From: Bacillus sp. JCM 19058 | GTDB taxonomy: Bacteria > Bacillota > Bacilli > Bacillales_H > Bacillaceae_D | Direction: 5' to 3' | Length of the DNA: 24,518 nt | NCBI GenBank assembly: GCA_001310555.1 | Contig: BAXO01000079.1 | Location: 1 to 24,518, forward strand | In this document: piece after piece, positions 16,399 to 24,518 of the stretch | Layout: every line of letters begins with the position of its first letter | How positions within the stretch are numbered: position 1 is the stretch's first letter | Made by a program: the position numbers and the translations under genes | The notes under the pieces: generated by a model | Seen by the model: only the letters and a program-made list of their open reading frames with translations | Told to the model about the DNA's origin: nothing | Database searches by the model: none

Positions 16399-17123
16399 TT
16401 AGCAATGCCAAGCACCGTTGACTGACAAAATCTGTCCATTGATATAATCAGCTTTTTTTTGAGCAGAGGAAGGCAGTAGCATGAGCGATCTCCTCAGGGG
16501 CTCCTAAGCGGCCAGCCGGGATCGCTTCTGTTAGCTGCTTGATTTCATCCGCAGAATAATCGTCCAGCATCCTTGTCGCAATCGCGCCCGGAGCAATGCC
16601 GTTCACCTGAATCGAGCTCAACGCCACTTCCTTTGCCAACGCTTTTACAAAGCTGTTTAAACCGCCTTTAGCTGTTGAATACAGAACTTCGCATGAAGCA
16701 CCGGTTAACCCCCAGATCGAGGAAATGACGATAATTTTTCCTTTTCTTTTCTGAAGCATTGCCGGTAGGAGGGCACGGGTGATTTTTAACGGGTTCTGCA
16801 ACAGGATGTTCAATAGCTCATGCAGATGCTGGTCGCTAATCGTCGTAAATAGTGCACTTTCGCTAATTCCAGCATTATGAATGCAAATATCAATCGGCAC
16901 CCCGAGCTGGCTTAGCAGCGCCTTGTCTCCCTCACTGTTTGCTAAATCGGCTTGAACTAAAGTCGCTTCTGCCCCTTTCGCCCTGCAGGCTGAAGCAACC
17001 TGAAGAGCGGCTTCCCGATTGTTATTATAATGCAAAAAAAAGAGCGCGTCCGGGGGCAGCAAGCTCTGCGGCGATCGCTCGCCCGATGCCACCGGAGGCT
17101 CCAGTTAGTAAGATATGCTCCAT
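16399..17123 (-). CDS. ymfI: Short-chain dehydrogenase/reductase YmfI (two frame breaks)
   Basis: NAD(P)-dependent oxidoreductase, 240 residues after repair. The Rossmann motif TGASGGIGRA is near the N-terminus, followed by NAG (HNAGIS), VISSIWG with the catalytic serine, and the YSTAK catalytic Tyr-x3-Lys, then APGAIATRM. It ends DYINGQILSVNGAWHC, the usual SDR C-terminus. This resembles FabG-type 3-oxoacyl reductases; the substrate is unknown. Breaks: A8 at 17034-17041 (7 expected, ALFLHYNNN) and T8 at 16453-16460 (7 expected, CSKKADYING). ATG 17123 lies one base after the ymfH stop, so the two are co-translated. Confidence 0.92.
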
Positions 17124-17124
17124 T

Positions 17125-18421
17125 TTATTCTTCATATCCTTCGGCTTTTACTTGGCACACCGTAAAGCGTTCGAATTGAAAATGCTCCTCAAGCGCCGCT
17201 TTTAATTCTTCTAAGCTAAGTGCTTCCAGAGTCGGAACAATTTCGAATAAATTCATTTCATTAAACTGATAGCGCGTAAACTGATTAGCAATATATTCAG
17301 GAGAATTTAACGAGCGCAAAAAGGAACCGATTTTCTTTTTCACCGCGCGTTCGACCTCCTCAGGTATCAACGGCGTAGCAACAAATTTTTTTGATCATCT
17401 CTTCCAAGCGTTCGGCAAGCCGATCCGGATGCTTTGTATCTCCGCCGATAATCGTAAAACCAAAGCCTTTCTCTGCAGAGTAGTCAAACGAAAAGCTGTC
17501 GTCAATCAAGCCTTCCTCATACAAGTCCTGATAATTTTTTGAGCTTTGACCGAACATTAAATCGAGGAGCACATTTATCCCCAGCTCTCTACTCAGCAGC
17601 TTTTTCCCTTGTCTCTCCGGATTTGCCTCTTTGAAGCCGACAAGACATTTCGGCGTTTGTACAGCCATCGGAATGACTTGTTTTTTCTTAGCTACCTGCT
17701 CAGGCTCATCCTCAAATAAACGTTCGATTTCTTCCGGTTTTGCAAAATCTTTTCCTCGCTGGTTTGCTCTCACTTGCTCCATTATAGCTTCCGGATCTAC
17801 AGGGCCGACGACAAACAACAGCATATTGCTTGGGTGATAGAACGTTCGATAACACGTATAAAGGTGGTCCTTCGTGATTTCGGAAATGGACGGAATCGTC
17901 CCAGCGATATCGATTTTCACCGGGTGGTTGGCGAACATATTTTCAATCACGCCAAAATAGACGCGCCAATCCGGATTATCGTCGTACATCGTAATTTCCT
18001 GACCGATAATGCCTTTCTCTTTTTCCACGCTCTGCTCCGTAAAGTAAGGATGCTGAACAAAGTTGAGCAGTGTTTCAAGATTTTTATTGACATTTGTCGT
18101 ACTAGAGAATAAATAGGCGGTCCGAGTAAAGCTTGTAAAGGCGTTCGCTGACGCCCCTTGCTTACTGAAGTCCTGAAATACATCGCCTTCCTCATCCTCA
18201 AACATTTTATGCTCGAGAAAATGAGCGATCCCATCAGGCACCTGAATCGGGGATGTTTGACCGAGCGGGACAAACCGGTTGTCGATTGAGCCGTATTTTG
18301 TCGTAAACGTTGCAAAGGTTTTGTTAAAGCCTTCTTTCGGTAAAATGAACACGTCTAATCCGTTATCAAGCTGCTCCCGATACAGCGTCTCATCTAGTTG
18401 GTTAAAGTGAACCGGCTTCAT
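17125..18421 (-). CDS. ymfH: M16-family zinc peptidase YmfH (one frame break)
   Basis: Insulinase-like protease, 431 residues after repair (B. subtilis, about 428). The inverted zinc motif HxxEH is present as H67-FLE-H71 in IAHFLEHKMFE, and the downstream zinc glutamate is likely in EKGIIGQEITMYDD. A second M16 half-barrel follows. The break is in T7 at 17386-17392, where 6 bases give MIKKFVATPLIPEEV. It is the catalytic partner of the adjacent YmfF, which lacks the zinc motif; such pairs commonly form a heterodimer. ATG 18421 overlaps the ymfF stop (ATGA), and ymfI begins one base after its stop. Confidence 0.93.
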
Positions 18422-19705
18422 TTGGCCTCCTCCTTTCCTTTCAAAAAGTAGATCGTATCTAATTCGATTTTCGAAGCAGCGGCGACGACTTCCTCTTTTG
18501 TAACCTTGTCAATTTCCGCCAACCATTCTTCGAGCGAACGGGAGTAGCCGCTCACAGCCTGATGATAAGTAAGTTCGACATATCCGCTAGCTACGTCTGA
18601 CGTTTCCAACAGCTGATTTTTCAGCATCGCTTTCGTTTGCTCGAGTTCGGCCTCGGTGAACTCACCTTGTTTCATCGCTTCCATTTGCTCTTTAATAATG
18701 GTAACAGCCCGTTCATATTTGGAAAATTCGATACCTGCCACCACCATCAGAATTCCTTTGTGGCTTTCGTAGCGAGAGGCGGCATAATAGGCCAAGCTTT
18801 CTTTTTCCCGAACATTAATGAACAGCTTCGAATGAGAATAACCTCCAAACAGACCGTTACAGACTTGCATCGCAACATAATCCGGATCAGCATATGTAGT
18901 ATGCGTACGATAGCCGATATTCAGCTTCCCTTGCTTCACATCCTGTTCCTCTTGTACCGTTTTCTCTTCAATCTTTTGAGGAGCCGTATTCTTTGTCGGT
19001 GTAGCCGCTGCCGTCATTCGTGCAGGAAGGTCGAACATTCGTTTAACCGAAGCGACAACCTCCCCTTCATCCATTGCGCCGACCAAATAAATATCTACTT
19101 GATTCGTTCGCAGCATTTCCTGATAGTATTCATAAAGGTCACCTGAATCGATCGCCTCAATGTCCGCTTCTGTACCAAAAGCGGTTAAACCGTAAGGCTC
19201 ACCCTTGCACATTTCTTCAGTAACTCTGACATTAGCGTAACGCATCTTATCATCATACACTGACTGTATACGCTGCTTTAAAGAGCGCTTTTCGTTGGAA
19301 ACAATCGACGTTGCAAAGCTGCCTTCTGTTATGTACGGCTTGAGAAGTACTTCTGCAACTAGCTTAATCGCTTCGGTAAATAACGGGACTTGCTCGGAGA
19401 GGAATCGCTCGTTTGCGACATCAAGACGTATTGAGAGGACATGCTGTTCTCCCTTTTTTTGGACGTCAGTATAAAGAATGGCGCCATACAAATCGTCGAG
19501 GCGACGCCGCAGCTCCGTTCTCGAAGGCGAGACAGCTGTTGCGCTTTGGAGTACTTGTGCCAAAAGAGCTCGCTTTGAAACGGTTTCCTCGGATAAAGGG
19601 GCTCTGAGCATAACGACAAGCGTATTTGTCTTGTATTTATCCGTTTGAATCGTGTGAATGGTCAAATTTTCCTCTTGGTAACTTTTTTTCGTTAAAGCGA
19701 TTCAC
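18418..19705 (-). CDS. ymfF: M16-family peptidase homologue YmfF, non-catalytic partner (one frame break)
   Basis: An insulinase-like fold of about 428 residues after repair (B. subtilis, 426). Where catalytic relatives have HxxEH, this has LLAQVLQSATAVSPS, so no zinc site; GYRTHTTYADPDY and CNGLFGGYSHSKLF are typical of the second domain. It probably forms a dimer with YmfH. As read, the frame begins at TTG 19665 with AGAGGAAAA upstream. Removing one base from A4 at 19667-19670 extends it to GTG 19705 (NRFNEKKLPRGNLTIHTIQ), which aligns better with the B. subtilis N-terminus. The start is therefore uncertain; GGAG is 12 bases from that GTG. Confidence 0.9.
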
Positions 19706-19737
19706 CTCATCATTCAGCTCCTTTTTTTTAATTCGTG

Positions 19738-19766
19738 TTCAAAATTGATGCGACAAACTATGTCAA
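19738..19766 (-). promoter_or_regulatory. Weak candidate promoter of ymfF-ymfH-ymfI
   Basis: A perfect TTGACA (19761-19766) is followed after 17 bases by TTTGAA (19738-19743), which matches the -10 consensus at only 3 positions. It is the best sequence in the 239-base gap after ymfC. Confidence 0.3.
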
Positions 19767-19944
19767 CGTTTGAGCCAGTGAATTGCCGAGCAATCCCATT
19801 CTCTCCCAAAATACCGCATGCTCTTGCAATGAGGCCATTTTTTTTGAACACCTTTATTTCTCATCATTCTTTAGAATATGCTTTCTCCTAATTTCTTACT
19901 ACAAAATCGTACTGTTTTTAATGATTGAACCGGTACGTAAGGAT

Positions 19945-20671
19945 TTAAACACGAATCCTTTTTCGTACGATATGAAACTTGAATTTATCGGCGCGAAAGT
20001 AATTCAAGGAATAGAGCAAAGGCTTCTCGTGCTCGTCATAATGCATTTGCTTTAATAGTAACAAAGAGGTTTCTGGGTCACATTCGAGAATTTCTGATAT
20101 TCGCTCGTGATAGCCGATTGGGTCGATATACGCAACAGCATAAGAAATCGTCCGACCGCTTTCTTCAAGGAAACGAAAAATGGATCTCGTTTCATGGACA
20201 GACCGGTTTTCGATATATTGGTACGGTACCTGGTCAAGACAATAGACGACAGGAACCCCATCTGCCGTTCGAACCCGCTCAATTTCAAAAATCCTTTCTA
20301 ATTTAGCGGATTCAAAGCGGTGCTGATCGTCACTGCTAGCTTCCAGCACTGACGACGAAAGAAAAATCGTCCCAGGACTCATGTTTGCATTAGCGATCAT
20401 ATCGGTTACACTGTGAAGCTCCTCAATACCTGCCGAAAAAAAACGGCTTCGTATGGACAAATGTCCCTACTCCATGGCGTCTAATCACCACACCGTCTTC
20501 TTCCAATAAACGAAACGCTTCACGGAGCGTTGCCCGGCTGATTCCTAACTGTTTGGACAACTCAAATTCTGAAGGAAGCTTTTCTCCTTCCTGATACACT
20601 TGATTTTCGATATCCTGCTTAATTCGATCGATGACTTGCGCGTATAACGGCCGTTGATCCGTTTTTATCAC
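19945..20671 (-). CDS. ymfC: GntR-family transcriptional regulator YmfC (one frame break)
   Basis: A HutC/FarR-type repressor of 241 residues after repair, equal to B. subtilis YmfC. The N-terminal winged helix (about 1-70) has [14 protein letters not shown], the GntR core [20 protein letters not shown], and RRHGVGTFV. The C-terminal UTRA effector domain has ARGTIF-like [13 protein letters not shown] and [15 protein letters not shown], then [20 protein letters not shown]. The effector is unknown. The break is A8 at 20436-20443 (7 expected, [11 protein letters not shown]). The start is GTG 20671, with AAAAGG only a few bases before it and GAAGGGG further up. It may regulate the adjacent ymf genes. 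Confidence 0.92.
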
Positions 20672-20723
20672 TACCTTTTACACCCCTTCACAAATTCTCA
20701 TACGCAATTGGCAGTATTTTGAT

Positions 20724-23065
20724 TTATGATGATGACATCTCGTCCCCTACAGGCTTTTCGATCAGGACTTCTCTTGGTTTACTACCTTCATACGGCCCGA
20801 CGACACCGCGGAGCTCCATTTCATCAATTAATCGCGCTGCTCTTGCATAGCCAATCCGAAAACGACGCTGCAGCATTGAGACGGATGCCGTATTCATTTC
20901 GAGTACAAGCTCGACGGCAGAATCGTACAGCTCATCAGCTGCCTTGGATGTAACCTGCTCTTCCTCCTCCGACGGAGCCATCTCCTCCTGATACTGCGCT
21001 TTCTGCTGGACGACAGCAGCATTGACGACCGATTCTACCTCGGAATCAGACAAAAACGCCCCTTGTATTCGCGTCGGCTTCGTTGCACCCATCGGCAAAT
21101 AAAGCATGTCCCCTCTGCCTAGAAGCTTTTCAGCCCCACCCGAATCGAGAATGGTTCTGGAATCGGTTTGCGAGGAAACACCGAAGGCGATCCGTGACGG
21201 AATATTAGCTTTAATAACACCGGTTATGACATCGACCGACGGCCGCTGTGTTGCAATGATCATATGAATCCCCGCTGCACGAGCCATTTGGGCTAGCCTT
21301 GCAATCGATTCCTCGACATCCCCTGAAGCAACCATCATCAAGTCAGCGAGCTCATCAACGATAACGACGATATATGGTAAAATCGCCTGTTTAGCTTCCT
21401 CTTTTTCATTCTGCTTCTGAACGAGCTCGTTGTAGCCTTCGATATTACGAGCACCACTATGTGAAAATAGATCGTAGCGACGCTCCATTTCAGCAACGAC
21501 TTTTTTTTAACGCTTGCGATGCTTTTTTCGGTTCGGTGACTACCGGCGTCAATAGGTGGGGAATTCCATTGTACATCGTCAATTCGACCATCTTCGGATC
21601 GATCATCATCAGCTTCACTTCATGCGGCTTCGCCTTTAACAAAATGCTAGTAATGATCCCGTTTATGCACACGCTTTTTCCGCTTCCTGTTGCTCCGGCA
21701 ACCAAAAGATGCGGCATGCGGTTCAACGGAGCAAGGACGGGTTCACCAGAAATATCGCGACCAAGTCCGACTGCAAGCACGTTATCATTCTTTTTCGATT
21801 CCGGAGAATCCAGTACTTCCTTCAACGTCACTATCGCAATCTCACGGTTCGGTACTTCGATACCGATCGCTGATTTACCCGGAATCGGCGCTTCGATACG
21901 AATATCCTTTGCTGCGAGCGCAAGAGCGAGATCATCAGCTAAATTGACAATTTTGCTTACCTTGACGCCGACGCTTGGATTAATTTCATATTTCGTAACC
22001 GCCGGACCTAGGTGCACCTTCATCACTCGTGCCTTGACGCCGAAGCTTTCGAGCGTTTGTTCCAGCTTTCGAGCATTAGTTGTCAGCTTTTGCTTTTCTT
22101 GGACTTGACCGCCGCTTTTAGGCAGCTTTAATAGATCGAGCGAAGGCAATTGATATGCCTCATTTTTTTTCGACTTCGCTCGTAACGAGCGGAGGAGCGG
22201 GCTGCTCAGCATCACCTTTCTTTTGACTGCTCTTCTCGTGCTCAATGCCTCATCCGGCCTTTTCTGCTCCTCTGCCTGTGGCTGTTCTCCGGGAGAATAG
22301 GCCTTTTGCGCAAAATCGACGATCTCCGGCTCGGTCTTCTCCTCTAATTCTTCTTTTACCTGCTGCTCTGCACGCTTCCGTTTTTTTTCTTTTCCTGATG
22401 AGATATCCTTTCCTCATTCAACCGTTCCTTCGTTCTGAGCTTCCATTGCTTTAATTCCCCGAAAAAGGTCTTCATACTTTCAGAAAGCCAAATGTATCCC
22501 TTGCGAAAGAAACGACCGAGTATTTCTGTAATGGAACGACCAGTGAGTAAAATAAGTCCGCTTAAAAACAAAACGATACACAGAAAGTAGGTTCCTCCTT
22601 CTGCAAAGAGAAAATGACTGACAGCAAAGGCAACCGCACCGATCATTCCTCCTCCCAAATCCGCAGGCGGAATTTCACCGCGCATTTCTAGCCAGAAGAG
22701 ACTCCACGTGTTGCGAATAACCGACTGATCCTGAAAGCCCTCTCTTCCGCTTAAGTTTTCAAATAGACCGACATGACTGAATAAAGTAAAAGAAAGAAGG
22801 ATAATCAAAAAAAACCAACCATTCTCCTTGAACGGAATTCTGGCTTTTTTCGCTTGATCATTAAATACAATGCAAGGACTAGCAGCCCGAGTGCTAGAAT
22901 GGCAAACCATTCCCCTAAGAAAAACCGAAACAAGCGAACAAACGCTTCCCCGACTGTCCCGAGCCTTGCTAAGGTGACAACTGCAATCACCAATAATCCG
23001 AGTCCGATGAGCTCATAGGAAAGCTGAGCCTTCCATTTGTTTTTTCTTTTTTTCCGCCTCGCCAT
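20724..23065 (-). CDS. spoIIIE: DNA translocase SpoIIIE/FtsK (five frame breaks)
   Basis: Septum-anchored ATPase that pumps chromosome into the forespore; about 780 residues after repair (B. subtilis, 787). Order: basic N-terminus [11 protein letters not shown], about four transmembrane helices to residue 170 (including [19 protein letters not shown]), a charged Q/E/K linker, the RecA-like motor with Walker [11 protein letters not shown] and Walker [11 protein letters not shown], then the C-terminal gamma winged helix ([20 protein letters not shown]) that reads SRS sequences. Breaks: A8 22807-22814 (9 expected), T8 22381-22388 (9), T at 22246 (TT), T8 22163-22170 (7), T8 21501-21508 (7). Repair replaces an implausible linker by [21 protein letters not shown] 23065 has AAAGGGTG. 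Confidence 0.96.
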
Positions 23066-23117
23066 TATTTTCACCCTTTACACCTAATACAAAGCTATAA
23101 TCCTACAGAAACTTAAC

Positions 23118-23139
23118 GAGCAGCCAAAAGCGGCTGCTC
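23118..23139 (-). other. Strong hairpin in the spoIIIE leader
   Basis: A perfect 8-bp GC-rich stem GAGCAGCC/GGCTGCTC with a 6-base loop, about 20 bases past the predicted transcription start and about 50 bases before spoIIIE. It is followed by GTTAAGTTTCTG, not a proper U-run, so termination would be weak. It may stabilise or attenuate the message. Confidence 0.5.
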
Positions 23140-23156
23140 AAGCTCAGTTGCCATTA

Positions 23157-23165
23157 ATTATAGCA
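23157..23165 (-). promoter_or_regulatory. Extended -10 promoter of spoIIIE
   Basis: TATGCTATAAT on the minus strand: perfect TATAAT (23157-23162) with an extended TG (TGC, 23163-23165). No good -35 is present at 17 bases, as is usual for extended -10 promoters. It lies about 90 bases before spoIIIE. Confidence 0.6.
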
Positions 23166-23239
23166 TAAGAATTGCTTGACTACATGCTAAAAATCCGAGT
23201 ACGAAAAAGCTTGGCTATTGATATCCTCTTTCTTCCTAC

Positions 23240-23395
23240 CTAATTGTATGTGATATATTTCGGTTTAGGCAGCAGTTGAAACAGTGCGATCACCGCTATT
23301 TCCTTATAACCTGAAGCTTCACGCTGACACAAATTCAGAAAGGTAAGCAGGGCAATATCACATGCAGAGTCGCAAGGCAGGACATTAAGCTTCAT
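23240..23395 (-). CDS. Possible 51-residue protein overlapping the end of ylzJ
   Basis: An open frame from ATG 23395, which overlaps the ylzJ stop codon in ATGA. It reads [20 protein letters not shown], then NLCQREASGYKEIAVIALFQ, then LLPKPKYITYN. It has three cysteines and a hydrophobic stretch. The start has only a weak GGATGG nearby, so translation would depend on coupling. There is no match I recognise and no B. subtilis counterpart here. The overlap and the unbroken frame support it; the short length is against it. Confidence 0.35.
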   Translation of the reverse strand: MKLNVLPCDSACDIALLTFLNLCQREASGYKEIAVIALFQLLPKPKYITYN

Positions 23396-23609
23396 TCCAT
23401 CCGCATTTGAATCATAGCACCTGGACTATATTTCTCATTTAAATAATGCATCGGGTCGCTGCTTAACAACCGCACGATTTTAAAGTCAGTTGCATTAACC
23501 TGCTCTACTACAAGATACCCTCCTTCAAAAGGATCGTACGCTGCACCGTATACGCTTCATCATCGACTGGAAAGATCATTTCATGAGGCATCATCGTATA
23601 CATGATCAT
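23392..23609 (-). CDS. ylzJ: YlzJ-like protein (one frame break)
   Basis: A small conserved Bacillaceae protein of unknown function, always near tepA and spoIIIE. It begins [20 protein letters not shown], closely like B. subtilis YlzJ (MILYTMMPQE). After a lost base near 23541 (C for CC) it continues [20 protein letters not shown] and [20 protein letters not shown] to MIQMRME, about 72 residues. ATG 23609 overlaps the tepA stop (ATGA), with GAGGAGG 10 bases upstream inside tepA. Confidence 0.85.
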
Positions 23610-24355
23610 TGCATGACATCCTCCTCTAAATGACGGTTTTCTTCAATTAATTTGTTTAGCTTGATTAATGCTTGACCGACCCCGCCTACTTCATTAATAA
23701 GTCCGTATTCCACTGCATCCGTACCGACGACGTTTGTACCGATGTCACGCGTTAAATTCCCTTTTGAAAACATCAGCTCCTTGAACTTTTCTTCGCTAAT
23801 AGAAGAATGCTTCGTCACAAATTTAATGACTCGCTCCTGCATTTTATCGAGGTATTCGAAGGTTTGCGGTACGCCAATGACTAAGCCTGTTAATCGAACG
23901 GGATGAATCGTCATCGTGGCCGTTTCGGCAATAAAGCTATAGTTGGCTGCAACGGCAATAGGGACACCAATGGAGTGACCGCCTCCCAATACTAACGTCA
24001 CCGAAGGCTTTGACATTGAAGCGACCATTTCCGAAATTGCCAAGCCCGCCTCGACGTCACCTCCGACCGTATTTAGGATGATGAGCAAGCCTTCAACCTT
24101 TGCATTTTGCTCTACTGCGACCAATTGTGGCAGGATGTGCTCATATTTTGTTGTTTTGTTTTGAGGCGGCAGCTGCATATGTCCTTCAATTTGTCCAATG
24201 ACCGTCATGCAATGAATATTGGACGCTCCCATATCTGGGACGTTGGTCTGCCCAAGTTCTTGAATTTTATCAATAATTCCTGAACCTTTTTCGTCTTTGC
24301 TAGGTCCTTCAGGCTGAGTGGGCTGCTCCGACGTATTCGGATTTTCCGTAGACAC
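23606..24355 (-). CDS. tepA: TepA, ClpP-like translocation-enhancing peptidase
   Basis: A 249-residue ClpP/crotonase-fold serine peptidase of the TepA (YmfB) family (B. subtilis, about 245), reported to aid protein secretion and signal-peptide degradation. The first 40 residues are charged and low in complexity. The core has [13 protein letters not shown], the nucleophile region [10 protein letters not shown] with S128, and TMTIHPVR with H151; D170 is a candidate third residue. Start is GTG 24355 with AAGGAGG 8-9 bases upstream. It has no signal peptide. ylzJ overlaps its stop, forming a tepA-ylzJ pair upstream of spoIIIE as in B. subtilis. Confidence 0.93.
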   Translation of the reverse strand: MSTENPNTSEQPTQPEGPSKDEKGSGIIDKIQELGQTNVPDMGASNIHCMTVIGQIEGHMQLPPQNKTTKYEHILPQLVAVEQNAKVEGLLIILNTVGGDVEAGLAISEMVASMSKPSVTLVLGGGHSIGVPIAVAANYSFIAETATMTIHPVRLTGLVIGVPQTFEYLDKMQERVIKFVTKHSSISEEKFKELMFSKGNLTRDIGTNVVGTDAVEYGLINEVGGVGQALIKLNKLIEENRHLEEDVMQ

Positions 24356-24502
24356 AGGTCATTCCTCCTTTATGATTGACCTTTTTAGTATGAGCATGAG
24401 AGACTCCGTTCATTCTGAAAGTATTTGCCCTCTTCTCACCGAAAAGGGTAGCAATTTAAAAGGGATCGGTTGACTAATCCGGGCAGAGTTCGTGGTTTGA
24501 TC

Positions 24503-24518
24503 AAAAAAAGCACGCCGA
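24503..24518 (-). terminator. Half of a terminator cut by the window edge
   Basis: On the minus strand the window opens with TCGGCGTGC followed by T7: the descending arm and U-run of a probable terminator for the gene to the right (rnjB by B. subtilis synteny). The other arm is outside the window. Confidence 0.45.

Noticed and set aside
21461..22108. 215-codon plus-strand frame antisense to spoIIIE
   Set aside because: Shadow of the SpoIIIE motor domain, which has clear Walker motifs on the minus strand.

Overview
The window reads as chromosome from a spore-forming member of the Bacillaceae. Nearly every gene lies on the minus strand, so transcription runs right to left. The order follows the Bacillus subtilis tepA-spoIIIE-ymfC-ymfF-ymfH-ymfI-ymfJ-ymfK-rodZ-pgsA-cinA-recA-rny-ymdB-spoVS-miaB neighbourhood. 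Sporulation genes (spoVS, spoIIIE), a sigma-H-like promoter at spoVS and a sigma-G-like promoter at ymfJ fit a spore former. It is not B. subtilis itself: pbpX, tdh, kbl and ymfDE are absent and other genes occupy the locus.

Layout from right (upstream) to left. 24.4-23.4 kb: tepA, overlapping ylzJ, overlapping a possible 51-residue ORF. 23.1-20.7 kb: spoIIIE behind its own extended -10 promoter and a leader hairpin. 20.7-19.9 kb: GntR-type regulator ymfC. 19.7-16.4 kb: the M16 peptidase pair ymfF/ymfH and the SDR gene ymfI, overlapping or nearly touching. 16.3 kb: ymfJ, ended by a 16-bp terminator stem. 15.7-14.0 kb: ymfK and rodZ. 13.7-11.4 kb: yajQ, pgsA and cinA, tightly spaced. 11.4-9.8 kb: a DEAD-box RNA helicase overlapping cinA by ATGA. 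9.6-8.5 kb: recA with a sigma-A promoter and a LexA box. 8.4-4.9 kb: an accessory repair-like module between recA and rny. 4.7-1.7 kb: rny, ymdB and spoVS. 1.4 kb to the left edge: miaB, cut by the window.

The most interesting part is the recA-rny module. It encodes a Mre11/SbcD-type metallophosphoesterase and an SMC/Rad50-like ATPase that appears to be split. One polypeptide has Walker A, a coiled coil and a CPLCG zinc-hook motif 16-19 residues from its end. A second has the ABC signature, Walker B and H-loop. An 83-residue coiled-coil protein lies between them. Together they look like the parts of one DNA end-processing complex distributed over several chains. The module has its own TTGACA promoter, with a terminator-like hairpin between promoter and first gene.

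Sequence quality matters. Thirteen genes that should be intact, including essential rny, pgsA neighbours and spoIIIE, carry single-base frame breaks. About half fall in A/T runs reported as exactly 8 bases where 7 or 9 would restore frame, and most others are shortened short runs (GG to G, CC to C). I treat these as sequencing errors, not pseudogenes, and give the corrected extents. Protein lengths quoted for broken genes assume the repairs described. I found no rRNA, tRNA, CRISPR, insertion sequence or prophage.
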